A stretch of DNA of 38,419 bases from a virus: positions 1 to 38,419 of IMG/VR virus record IMGVR_UViG_3300004457_000063; one strand, written 5' to 3'. Below are positions 16,285 to 23,866 of this stretch, in pieces. The notes beneath the pieces were generated by a model. The model did not search any database and was not told the DNA's origin. It saw only the letters and a program-made list of their open reading frames with translations. Numbering within the stretch: the stretch's first letter is position 1; every line of letters starts with the position of its first letter. Made by a program: the position numbers and the translations under genes.

Positions 16285-16769
16285 TACAGCTTTTTGAAAA
16301 TGTTCAATTCACTTACTCCTATTTCCCTCAAAAACGTTGGTACGTCAAAACTAGGGCAGGCCTTAGCCGCAAACTGGTTGTGCCCTGCTACCAGTATAGT
16401 TGGATGTTGGGCTATTGTTTGCTTTACATAGTTGGCTAGTGCCAATTTCTGCATTACGGTGCGGGTATCCTTGGCAGTTTTCATAGCCTTGTCCATTCCT
16501 CCCACATACACCACGTGGCGGCTTTCTGAATTTATACCAGCATGCCCATTTGTAATTTCCCAAGCATCTACCACCCCATCATTGTTGTATGGTACCAGAT
16601 TTTCAACTACACCGTTTAAATGAATGATATCCGAATACCCTACCTGTTTCCATCCTCTGCCTTCCGGAGGCGGGGAGGTGTGAAACTTGCGGATTTGGTC
16701 TCCGCTTATTTCTCGACCCTCAGGGGTAGCCGTGCAGTGGAGAACAAGAAATTTCAGGGGCTTACTCAT
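16284..16769 (-). CDS. endolysin, N-acetylmuramoyl-L-alanine amidase
   Basis: 161 aa amidase of the T7-lysozyme / Amidase_2 type, zinc dependent, cutting the bond between MurNAc and the stem peptide in peptidoglycan. Zinc ligands are readable: His11 (LVLHCTATPEG), His130 and Cys138 (AGHNQFAAKACPS), with Lys136 at the place of the catalytic Lys. No signal peptide or membrane segment, so it needs the holin at 17316-17837 for release. Its ATG overlaps the stop of the spanin in the -1 frame (ATGA at 16766-16769). It is the second-to-last gene of the lysis cassette by order of transcription (holin, spanin, amidase). Confidence 0.9.
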   Translation of the reverse strand: MSKPLKFLVLHCTATPEGREISGDQIRKFHTSPPPEGRGWKQVGYSDIIHLNGVVENLVPYNNDGVVDAWEITNGHAGINSESRHVVYVGGMDKAMKTAKDTRTVMQKLALANYVKQTIAQHPTILVAGHNQFAAKACPSFDVPTFLREIGVSELNIFKKL

Positions 16770-17319
16770 ACTAGCAAATGTTTAGCCTTGCGCCATATAA
16801 AGTATCCCGAAACAACAAAGAGTAACAGTAGCCACCAGATAAGTCGTGTATTAGCAACTCCAGATGTCGTTTTTTTTTATCCTCTTTACGTTCGTTTTTA
16901 GTTTCGTTTGAGCGTATATCAGTGACTATAAAATTATCCTTACTCATTTCTGTCCTGGTCATGGTTCGTTCAGTACCAGTTCGGGGCTTGGATATACTTT
17001 TTATATTTACCGTATAGCCTCCGGTTTCCGTTTTGTCAATACTGGCCGTAACTTCAATTCCGGAGCTTTCAATAGTTTTAGATACCTGTTTGCCTACATC
17101 ACTTGGCTCAAAATGTATGGCTGCGCTTAGTGTGTCATTGGCAATGGTGGATTTTTCAGTAAGCGATTCAGTTACCGCCTTTTCAAGCTCAGTGGCTTTA
17201 CTTACTTCGTGCTTGCTGGTTTCCGATTTTCGCACCTCACTAGCAGTGATGGCAGTACGGGAGCAGGCGGTGAGCAAAAGCGCTAAGCCTGCCAAAAAAC
17301 AAAAGAGAAAACGTTTCAT
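16766..17319 (-). CDS. spanin-like lipoprotein with -1-frame membrane segment
   Basis: The N-terminal part is a lipoprotein: signal peptide and lipobox LLTACS (Cys19), then a Ser/Thr/Glu/Lys-rich periplasmic region. In the zero frame the protein (182 aa) ends with an unremarkable tail at TAG 16771. A run of nine A on the coding strand (16870-16878) lies at codon 148-150; after a -1 shift there, the frame continues as TTSGVANTRL and then a membrane helix IWWLLLLFVVSGYFIW and RKAKHLLV, ending at TGA 16766-16768, which overlaps the amidase start codon. An outer-membrane lipoprotein with a C-terminal inner-membrane helix is a unimolecular spanin, the third lysis protein of Gram-negative phages. 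The A9 run may be a slippage site, a sequencing error or a real frameshift mutation. Confidence 0.7.
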
Positions 17320-17837
17320 GGGAATACAGTGTTTATTTTAGACTTTATTTTGTCGATCCAGAAGGTTTTAGGTTTGCCCTGGATCACGGCAAGGTTTTCA
17401 AGTATACTCAGTACATTTTCGATAACTATTTGCACCACAAGGAATACATGAAGCCATTCAAATACCCCGGCAACCAGCGTGTTTCCTCTTGCTTTGTAGC
17501 TTTCGTAAAACACATAGGGTACCGAAATCAGTACCAGGTAACAAGCCATTTTAAAGGTAAACCTCGAAAGCCTACGGCTGGTAAATTCCTGCTTGCTCAC
17601 TTTGCTGGCATAAGTACCAGAAGCAATTTCCAGAAGCATAATTACAAATAGTGCGGCCACAGCCAGGGCGTCCATTCCAAAAAGCCTGTCTATCCAAGCA
17701 GTTACAGCACTAAGTCCTATTACAAGCACAATTAAATTGTACTTTATCGTAGGCAGTAAGCTTTGGGTAAAGTCTCCAAGCCCATTAAATTCAAAGCCTG
17801 CCAGCAGGCTATTGGTTGCATCTTTTAGGTACTTCAT
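17316..17837 (-). CDS. holin (phage_holin_4 type)
   Basis: 173 aa with at least three membrane segments (about residues 30-52 IKYNLIVLVIGLSAVTAWID, 56-74 DALAVAALFVIMLLEIASGT, 98-117 CYLVLISVPYVFYESY, 125-150 FEWLHVFLVVQIVIENVLSI) and a GTYASKV motif typical of the holin_4 family. It pores the inner membrane to let the amidase out. It overlaps the spanin start by 4 nt (ATGA) and stands downstream of a terminator that separates it from the capsid gene. Confidence 0.85.
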   Translation of the reverse strand: MKYLKDATNSLLAGFEFNGLGDFTQSLLPTIKYNLIVLVIGLSAVTAWIDRLFGMDALAVAALFVIMLLEIASGTYASKVSKQEFTSRRLSRFTFKMACYLVLISVPYVFYESYKARGNTLVAGVFEWLHVFLVVQIVIENVLSILENLAVIQGKPKTFWIDKIKSKINTVFP

Positions 17838-17845
17838 GGCTATAT

Positions 17846-17873
17846 AAAAGCAGGCCTTACGGCGCCTGCTTTT
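17846..17873. terminator. terminator between capsid and lysis genes
   Basis: AAAAGCAGGC (17846-17855) pairs with GCCTGCTTTT (17864-17873) around an 8-nt loop. Read on the minus strand, a GC-rich stem is followed by TTTT, so it can at least partly end transcription after the capsid gene and lower lysis-gene expression. Confidence 0.65.
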
Positions 17874-17896
17874 TTCTCCTTTGGGTGTGTTATCGA

Positions 17897-18799
17897 TTAA
17901 ACTCCTTGTACCAGTTTGATCACACCAGTACCTGCTGTGCGTCTTACACGGCCTCCCATTCTCATTAGAGCGGAGTAGATATCACCGTAGTAAAGCGGGT
18001 CGTTTTGGCGTTGGAAGAGCTGCACATTACCCATGGCACGGGTTACGCAGTCTTTTTGCCATAGTAGCGAGGTAATGTTGTCATCGTCTGCTACTTCAGC
18101 ACCAAGGGCGTTAACGGCATCCGCATTGCTCGACATAACTACTGAAGATCGGGTCATGATGTTAAAACCATGAAGTTTACCAACAACCCCGGCTTTAGCA
18201 TCTGCATACGCTGAAAAGTCTTTGTATCCATTGCTTCCAAGGCTGGTAAATAACTGGTCTCCCATGTTATCTTCAAGCAATGCAAAGCGATCATTAGCAG
18301 GAACGTTTTGCAAGTTCATAGCCAATTTTGAACGCTGCAAGTCATTATCAATTAACACCTTTCTCGTACCAGTTTGTCCAGTCACAAGTGCAGCCGTAGA
18401 GCCACCAGTGGTGCGGATAATAGAACTGCTTGCTCCTGTAGCCCATTTAATAAGTAAATCGTCGGCTACAGTCTCCGAAAGACCATTCACATGATCCAGA
18501 AACACAGAGTCAATTTTATTGTACGAAAGTTCCTTTTTCTCTGCGTCCTGAATATGCACTGGATCAGTTGTGTACTCGTCAAGCACGTACGTGATATCGG
18601 TATCAGTACGCCTAACAGCAGTTGCAGGGAACGAAGAACGGTTCTTTACAACGGTAGGCAAAGCCCCCGGTTGAGGTAAGTGTACAATCGCACCGCCCAC
18701 TACGAATTCATCTTCGTTGTATGCGTATTTCAAAAACTCGTTTAATTTCCAGAAACGGTTCAGGATGTACTTTACCCAAAATTCATTTTTTACTGCCAT
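17897..18799 (-). CDS. major capsid protein
   Basis: 300 aa. Segments such as FVVGGAIVHLPQPG near the start, the middle DLQRSKLAMNLQNVPANDRF and a conserved end DPLYYGDIYSALMRMGGRVRRT match HK97-fold major capsid proteins found next to a protease/scaffold protein. It assembles the icosahedral head. The upstream gene (18834-19787) is the scaffold and protease. The downstream hairpin (17846-17873) separates it from the lysis genes. Confidence 0.8.
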   Translation of the reverse strand: MAVKNEFWVKYILNRFWKLNEFLKYAYNEDEFVVGGAIVHLPQPGALPTVVKNRSSFPATAVRRTDTDITYVLDEYTTDPVHIQDAEKKELSYNKIDSVFLDHVNGLSETVADDLLIKWATGASSSIIRTTGGSTAALVTGQTGTRKVLIDNDLQRSKLAMNLQNVPANDRFALLEDNMGDQLFTSLGSNGYKDFSAYADAKAGVVGKLHGFNIMTRSSVVMSSNADAVNALGAEVADDDNITSLLWQKDCVTRAMGNVQLFQRQNDPLYYGDIYSALMRMGGRVRRTAGTGVIKLVQGV

Positions 18800-18833
18800 G
18801 GCGGTATTTTTTTAAAAGGGTTGAGATTGATTA

Positions 18834-19787
18834 TTAAAGACCTGGTTCAGTGCCGAATTCCTTCTTGTACTTTTCCTTAAACACCTCAGGGTAATTGGCT
18901 TTAAGGTTTTCAAGTTCACCAGTCTCGGCAAGCTCGTCCCAAGATTTTTTCAAGATATCAGCGCTCAAATCGGGCTTAGTGCCGCTCAGTTGAGAGCTGA
19001 TAGATTGGTATGATGGCAGAGCGTCTATTAGGGCTTTCAATTCGGTTGGCTTGTCTGCATAGTCCACAGCCAGCTTATCGCTTAGCTCTTTGGTTACCTT
19101 TTTAGAGGCAAGTGCAGTAGCCAGAATGTCGTTTACCTGACTTTTAATGGTAGCAGCCTTCAGGTTGTTAAGCTCTGTTTGCAGCAAATCCGCTTTGGCA
19201 GCTTTGGCAGCAAGGTCGTTCAGCTTGTTGGTTACATCTGCCTCGGTGGCAGTTGCAGCAAGGTTCAGAAGAGACAACTGTAAAGCTGTCAATACAAGGT
19301 TTTGCATGAGTTTTGGAGTTTTGGTGAAGTCAGAAAGGTTGATCTCGTTTTGATCCTTGTCGTAGAGTTTTGCTATGGCGTTGTAGTTGCCTGGAATATC
19401 CACCAGCGATGTTTCACGATTGTACCACTTGGTAACTGTTGGGCCTACTTGGCCAGCCAGTCGGAGGCTTGGGTCCTCACTAAATTCAAGGGCTACAATG
19501 TGTCCAACCGAGGCGGCGTTTAGAAAACCGTCCTCAATTTCTGCAACGGTTTGTGCTGCACGAGGGTGGCTCATGTTAATAACGGGTTTACCCATTACCT
19601 TGTCGCCATCTACCCGCAAATCTTCCCAGCGCACTAGTACACCACCTTCACGGTCGTGCATGTGGTAGCCAATCGGATTACGTTGATATTCGGCAAGCTG
19701 GTAGCCGCTTGTCATAAGCCGGAAACCATAACAATTTACCGTGCTGTCAGACAATACAAACTCTTTTTCAATTTTCTTAACGGCCAT
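18834..19787 (-). CDS. prohead protease and scaffold (Mu gpI-like)
   Basis: 317 aa in two parts. The N-terminal half (residues 1-150) resembles a Mu I-type prohead protease: His in a segment MSHPRAAQTVAEIEDGFLNA and Ser within AASVGHIVALEF are candidates for the catalytic pair. The C-terminal half is a long helical, Lys/Leu/Ala-rich scaffold (residues of about 175-317). The protease part cleaves the scaffold after assembly. It is the first gene of the left late arm, directly downstream of the divergent control region. Confidence 0.7.
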   Translation of the reverse strand: MAVKKIEKEFVLSDSTVNCYGFRLMTSGYQLAEYQRNPIGYHMHDREGGVLVRWEDLRVDGDKVMGKPVINMSHPRAAQTVAEIEDGFLNAASVGHIVALEFSEDPSLRLAGQVGPTVTKWYNRETSLVDIPGNYNAIAKLYDKDQNEINLSDFTKTPKLMQNLVLTALQLSLLNLAATATEADVTNKLNDLAAKAAKADLLQTELNNLKAATIKSQVNDILATALASKKVTKELSDKLAVDYADKPTELKALIDALPSYQSISSQLSGTKPDLSADILKKSWDELAETGELENLKANYPEVFKEKYKKEFGTEPGL

Positions 19788-19955
19788 CTTTCTTTCGTTT
19801 CGTAGCGAATCAGTGAGCCAAAATTGAAGTACTTTTAATCGGCTTGCAAATTGGGTTTACATGGCTGTAAGCCTTTTGCGGTGTGCCTTTCATGGCTTTG
19901 AGGTGTCATGCTTTTGCGATTTTTAAAGACACTTATAAGAGTAGACCTTAGCATC
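19788..19955. promoter_or_regulatory. divergent late control region
   Basis: 168 nt separate the minus-strand late arm (scaffold onward) and the plus-strand late arm (small terminase onward). It should hold both late promoters, but no clear TAnnTTTG box is visible, which suits an activator-dependent promoter. The only symmetric element I see is a dyad at about 19825-19840 (TTGAAGTACTTTTAA, with AAGTACTT as its perfect core), a candidate site for a late activator. Confidence 0.45.
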
Positions 19956-20408
19956 ATGGAATCAAATAAGCTTACGCTCGACGATAAGAAATACATAGCC
20001 AAAACGCTCTACACCCGTGAGCAGCTCGACGCCAAAATCGTGGCGCAGCGGGTAGGTATTTCAGAAAAAACAATGAGTAAATGGGTGGCCGAAGGCAAAT
20101 GGAAAGACCTACGAAACCGCCTGCTTATTGGCAAAGACGAGCAAATACGAATTATGTATGAGCAGCTTGAGCACCTCAATACCGCTATTAAAGCCAGTGA
20201 GTCAGGTTATGCAGATTCCAAGCAAGCCGACATACTGGTGAAATATGCCGCAGCTATCCGCAGTATGGAAACAGACTTGGCCATTGCCGACCTGGTACAA
20301 TCCGGAATGAAGTTTATCCGATGGATTCAAAAAGCGGGTACCATTCAGCAAGCGCAAGAGTTTACTGAGCTTTGGAATTCATTCATTCAATCAGAAATTA
20401 AGCGATGA
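19956..20408 (+). CDS. small terminase-like protein (Mu gp27 / DUF1804-like)
   Basis: 150 aa from the ATG at 19956 (MESNKLTLDDKKYIAKTLYT); the frame is open 16 codons further up but without support. Residues of about 20-60 hold a helix-turn-helix (REQLDAKIVAQRVGISEKTM) with the GISEKTMSKW turn, followed by a helical oligomerisation region. This is the DUF1804/Mu gp27 pattern of a small terminase subunit that recognises phage DNA for packaging. It overlaps the large terminase start by 4 nt. Confidence 0.75.
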   Translation: MESNKLTLDDKKYIAKTLYTREQLDAKIVAQRVGISEKTMSKWVAEGKWKDLRNRLLIGKDEQIRIMYEQLEHLNTAIKASESGYADSKQADILVKYAAAIRSMETDLAIADLVQSGMKFIRWIQKAGTIQQAQEFTELWNSFIQSEIKR

Positions 20409-21988
20409 GTGTACGCAGCCATTTAGACAAGCAGGCACTTGCCGACTGGGACGAATTCTGTTTGCAGATTCAGAACAGCACCCCTATTGACGTTACCGAA
20501 ACAGAAGACCAGAAGCGGGAGCGTATGCGCCATCTGGAAAAGGAAGGCAACCATGAGGAATGGTTTAAATACTATTTCCCCAAGTATGCCAAGTATCCAC
20601 CTGCCGAGTTTCACAAACGCTCTACCCGTCGGGTATTGGCTGGCAAAATCACGGTGAATAACGGACGTAAGGTTCGTCGTTTTTATCAGCGCCGGGCATG
20701 GGCTCGTGGTTTATCCAAAACCACCCGCCGCATGTTCGAAATCTTCTACATCAAGTTTGTGCGCAAAATGAAAGTGCAAATGCTCCTGGTATCCAAAAGC
20801 CAGGACATGGCCGAGCGCCTGCTTGATTCCTACAAAGCCAACTTTGCTGCCAACCAGCGATTAATAAACGATTACGGGCCTCAAGAGCGAGTAGGCAAAT
20901 GGGAAGCTGGAGAGTTTACCACCCGGGATAACTGCACCTTTCGAGCAGTGGGTATTGAGCAATCACCACGTGGTTCAAAGAATGAAGACATGCGGGTAAA
21001 TATCCTCCAGTTCGACGACATCGACGAAGACGAGGTTTGTATGAATTCCGACCGCCTCCAAAAGCGCTGGGATCGAATCGAAAAAGCCTTTATACCCACG
21101 GTCGATATTTCTGAAGATTATTACATTTTCTTCGACAACAACATCATTGCCGAGGATTCACTGGCAGTAAGAGCCGGAGAAGTGGCCGACGATGCCGAAA
21201 TAGTAAACGTCCGGGACGAGTCTGGAAAGTCCGTATGGCCTGAGAAAAACAGCGAGGAAGATATAGACTACATGCTGTCCATTATCTCTTACGAAAGCGG
21301 CCAGAGCGAATACTTCAACAATCCAATGAGCCAGGGCAAAACATTCCCCGAAATGAAATTCGGCAAATGCCCGCCGCTTAAGTCTTTGCCTTTTGTAATC
21401 ATTTACGCAGATCCGGCCCCGTCTAACAAAGACAAGCCTGCCCTCAAAAGCAAGGCCCAAAACAGCACCAAATCGGTGAACATAATCGGCTGGAAAGACA
21501 ATGTTTTCTATGTATACAAGGCTTGGCTCAACCACGCCACAAACGCCACTTTCATAGACTGGCTTTATCAAGCTCGTGACTATGTAGCAGGCAAAACCAC
21601 CGCCTACTACTACATCGAAAACAACACCCTGCAAGATCCATTCTACCAACAGGTACTAAAACCACTCATTGCCGAAATCGGCAAGGTTAGAAAGCCCGTT
21701 TTGAGCGTGCTCGAAGATACACGCCAAAAGCCCGACAAGTGGACAAGGATAGAGGGTACGCTGGAGCCACTTAACCGCAACGGCCAATTGGTACTCAACA
21801 CCGATGAAAAAGACGACGAGCACATGAAGCGGCTAAAAGCCCAATTCATTGCTGCCAAAGCTACCGCCAAGCTGCTCGACGGACCCGATTGCGTGGAAGG
21901 AGGTGTTTTCATTGCCAAGGAAAAAATTACAACCCTGGCTTCGGCTGCAATGTTTACCAGCCGACCAGTAAACCCTAAACGATTTTAG
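20405..21988 (+). CDS. large terminase subunit (Mu gp28-like)
   Basis: 527 aa packaging ATPase and nuclease. A deviant Walker A lies near residues 98-107 (AWARGLSKTT), a Walker B near 199-208 (NILQFDDIDEDE region), and a nuclease motif near residue 336 (VIIYADPAPS), in the usual order of a large terminase. As in Mu the Walker A is not the classic GxxxxGK, which supports the gp28 family. It cuts and pumps phage DNA into the prohead through the portal encoded at 22431. Confidence 0.85.
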   Translation: MSVRSHLDKQALADWDEFCLQIQNSTPIDVTETEDQKRERMRHLEKEGNHEEWFKYYFPKYAKYPPAEFHKRSTRRVLAGKITVNNGRKVRRFYQRRAWARGLSKTTRRMFEIFYIKFVRKMKVQMLLVSKSQDMAERLLDSYKANFAANQRLINDYGPQERVGKWEAGEFTTRDNCTFRAVGIEQSPRGSKNEDMRVNILQFDDIDEDEVCMNSDRLQKRWDRIEKAFIPTVDISEDYYIFFDNNIIAEDSLAVRAGEVADDAEIVNVRDESGKSVWPEKNSEEDIDYMLSIISYESGQSEYFNNPMSQGKTFPEMKFGKCPPLKSLPFVIIYADPAPSNKDKPALKSKAQNSTKSVNIIGWKDNVFYVYKAWLNHATNATFIDWLYQARDYVAGKTTAYYYIENNTLQDPFYQQVLKPLIAEIGKVRKPVLSVLEDTRQKPDKWTRIEGTLEPLNRNGQLVLNTDEKDDEHMKRLKAQFIAAKATAKLLDGPDCVEGGVFIAKEKITTLASAAMFTSRPVNPKRF

Positions 21989-21990
21989 CT

Positions 21991-22425
21991 ATGCCATACC
22001 TAATAAAAACAGACCTCTACACACACCTCTACGAGGAAATAATAGAGCAGATCACCCGTGAAGACGACGACATTGTAGAGCGGGTTATTACTTCCGCAAT
22101 CAACGAGGCCAAGTACTACCTATCCAAGTACGACCTGCTTAAGCTGTTCGGCGATGAAGACACAGCGCCCGAAGTAGTAGACAGTAACTTACAAGATACG
22201 GTAAAGCATCTGGCATGTTGGAAGTTGGTAAGCTTGGGAAATCCAAACATAAACTTAGAGCTCTTTCGCACCAATTACGAAGATGCTATCAAAATGCTTG
22301 AAAAGATTCAGGCAGGTAAAGCAGATCCACCTTGGCCACGCAAGCCCGACGATCCGGAAACTGATTTCAACGAAGGCTCCACCATCAACTGGACAAGCAA
22401 CCCTAAACGTACTCAGCACTTTTAA
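21991..22425 (+). CDS. Mu gp36-like protein (DUF1320-like)
   Basis: 144 aa, mostly helical at the start (LYEEIIEQITREDDDIVERV), with a conserved LSKYDLLKLF motif and a Pro-rich C-terminus (PPWPRKPDDPETD). Length and position resemble Mu gp36 (head-tail or capsid completion protein), although in Mu this gene lies elsewhere. The DUF1320 assignment is from memory. It is 2 nt after the terminase stop and 5 nt before the portal. Confidence 0.65.
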   Translation: MPYLIKTDLYTHLYEEIIEQITREDDDIVERVITSAINEAKYYLSKYDLLKLFGDEDTAPEVVDSNLQDTVKHLACWKLVSLGNPNINLELFRTNYEDAIKMLEKIQAGKADPPWPRKPDDPETDFNEGSTINWTSNPKRTQHF

Positions 22426-22430
22426 TTCCT

Positions 22431-23813
22431 ATGGCAAAGATCAAAAAAGGCAATACTACCGTTACCCGTGGGGATACCGGAAAGCAACTTGTAATAAACG
22501 AGCTACATGTACAAAGTGCCGACCGCACCAAAAAAGACGTAGGCGATTTTATCCTAGCGGTGCAGCATGCCGAAATCACACACAACCCAAACCGTGTGGC
22601 CCTGTTCAACGTCTACGACAATATTGCCATAGACGGTTTCCTATCCGGTATTATCAAAAAGCGCACTGATGCCGTTTGCAACAAAACCATTATCTACAAA
22701 GATAAGGCAGGCAAAAAGGTGGACGCCTTCGACGATGTTATCGAAGGCGAAACCTTCCAGAAGGTAGTGCGTGAACTTATGAACTCCCAGTTTGATGGCA
22801 TTTCCGGAATGGAATTCATACCAGGTTCGGAGTTTGTTTTCGAAGAAATCCCCAAACGGCACATACGGCCAGAAACGGGACTTATCGTCTTGGAGCAGTA
22901 TGGGGAGCAAGGATACGAGTACGACAAATTGCCAAACGTGTGGGTAATTGCCGACAAACATGATCTGGGTCTCAAATATGTTTGCGCTCCTTATTCAATC
23001 TGGAAGCGTGGCAACATCGCCGACTGGGCACAGTATATCGAAATTTACGGCCAGCCTGTAATGATTACCCGCTACGAAGGATACGACGAAGCGGGCAAGC
23101 TGGCAGCTCACCAGTTGGTACAAAATGCCGGATCCAGTCTTCGTTTGGCATTGCCAAAAGAATTGAGCTTTGAAATACTCGACGGCAAAGCCAACAGCAA
23201 CGGCAACGGTGCACTTCAGGATACCTTTCGCAAGGCCATGAACGAAGAAATGGCCATTCACATCCTGGGCAATACCGAAACCACCAGTAGCTCCAGCAGC
23301 TCCGGTTATGCACAGGCCAAAGAACATGGAAAGCAGCAACTGGATATCACAAAATCTGATATCAAGTTTGTGCAAGCCAAGCTTAACAACAAAAAGTTTA
23401 TCGAAATTCTTAAGAGCTACGGATTCCCGATAGTGGAGGGTGGTAAGTTTGAGTTTGAAAAAGAGCTGGATCTGGAAGAGCTTAAAAACCGTGCGGAGAT
23501 TGACGAAAAGATGCAAGCTACTGGCCTACCGATCGACGACGATTACAAGTACAGCACTTACGGAATTCCCAAGCCAGCCAACTACGACCAGCTGAAAAAG
23601 GAAAAGGAAGCGCAAAATAATCCGGCACCAGCTACAGGAGATCCGCAGCCAGGCGACCCCGCACCCGATCCCAAAGCCAAAGATCCGGTACCAGGTAAAA
23701 AAGATCCCAAAGCCAAAGATCCAGCAAAAAAGCCTCCAGTTAAAAAGCTCAGTTTGCGGTACCAGATCCTTGCAGCCCTGGCAGATTTTTTCGACCCAGC
23801 CCGCTTAAAGTAG
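22431..23813 (+). CDS. portal protein (Mu gp29-like, DUF935)
   Basis: 460 aa. The core (residues of about 50-400) contains the portal-type segments VALFNVYDNIAIDGFLSGII, ISGMEFIPGSEFVFEEI, a WADWAQYIEIYGQPVMITRY-type stretch and a C-terminal helix. Residues of about 390-440 are a Pro/Lys/Asp-rich linker (PAPATGDPQPGDPAPDPKAK). It forms the dodecameric ring at the head vertex. Its last codons hold a perfect T TTT TTC slippery site followed by a stem-loop (23786-23832), so a fraction of ribosomes would continue into the MuF-like gene. Confidence 0.85.
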   Translation: MAKIKKGNTTVTRGDTGKQLVINELHVQSADRTKKDVGDFILAVQHAEITHNPNRVALFNVYDNIAIDGFLSGIIKKRTDAVCNKTIIYKDKAGKKVDAFDDVIEGETFQKVVRELMNSQFDGISGMEFIPGSEFVFEEIPKRHIRPETGLIVLEQYGEQGYEYDKLPNVWVIADKHDLGLKYVCAPYSIWKRGNIADWAQYIEIYGQPVMITRYEGYDEAGKLAAHQLVQNAGSSLRLALPKELSFEILDGKANSNGNGALQDTFRKAMNEEMAIHILGNTETTSSSSSSGYAQAKEHGKQQLDITKSDIKFVQAKLNNKKFIEILKSYGFPIVEGGKFEFEKELDLEELKNRAEIDEKMQATGLPIDDDYKYSTYGIPKPANYDQLKKEKEAQNNPAPATGDPQPGDPAPDPKAKDPVPGKKDPKAKDPAKKPPVKKLSLRYQILAALADFFDPARLK

Positions 23814-23832
23814 AACGTAAGTTAAGCGGGCT
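23786..23832 (+). promoter_or_regulatory. -1 programmed frameshift signal, portal to MuF-like
   Basis: Heptamer T TTT TTC at 23786-23792 is in the portal reading frame (GAT TTT TTC). A spacer of 5 nt (23793-23797) follows, then an 11-bp perfect stem, AGCCCGCTTAA (23798-23808) with TTAAGCGGGCT (23822-23832), and a 13-nt loop that contains the portal stop TAG. After a -1 slip the frame stays open straight into the MuF-like protein. The heptamer, spacer and stem correspond to the classical arrangement seen in retroviral and phage frameshift sites. Confidence 0.75.
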
Positions 23833-23866
23833 TTCAGGCCTTCCTATTGCCGACATCGGCACACAG

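Noticed and set aside
17846-17873. Riboswitch upstream of the lysis genes
   Set aside because: Only a single simple hairpin with T-run; no further conserved structure.
20405-21988. Integrase or recombinase gene for site-specific integration
   Set aside because: No tyrosine or serine recombinase is found anywhere in the window; the only recombinase is the Mu-type DDE transposase.
23798-23832. Intrinsic terminator after the portal gene
   Set aside because: The 11-bp stem has no T-run after it (followed by TTCAGGCC), and an essential head gene continues directly downstream. The frameshift role explains it better.
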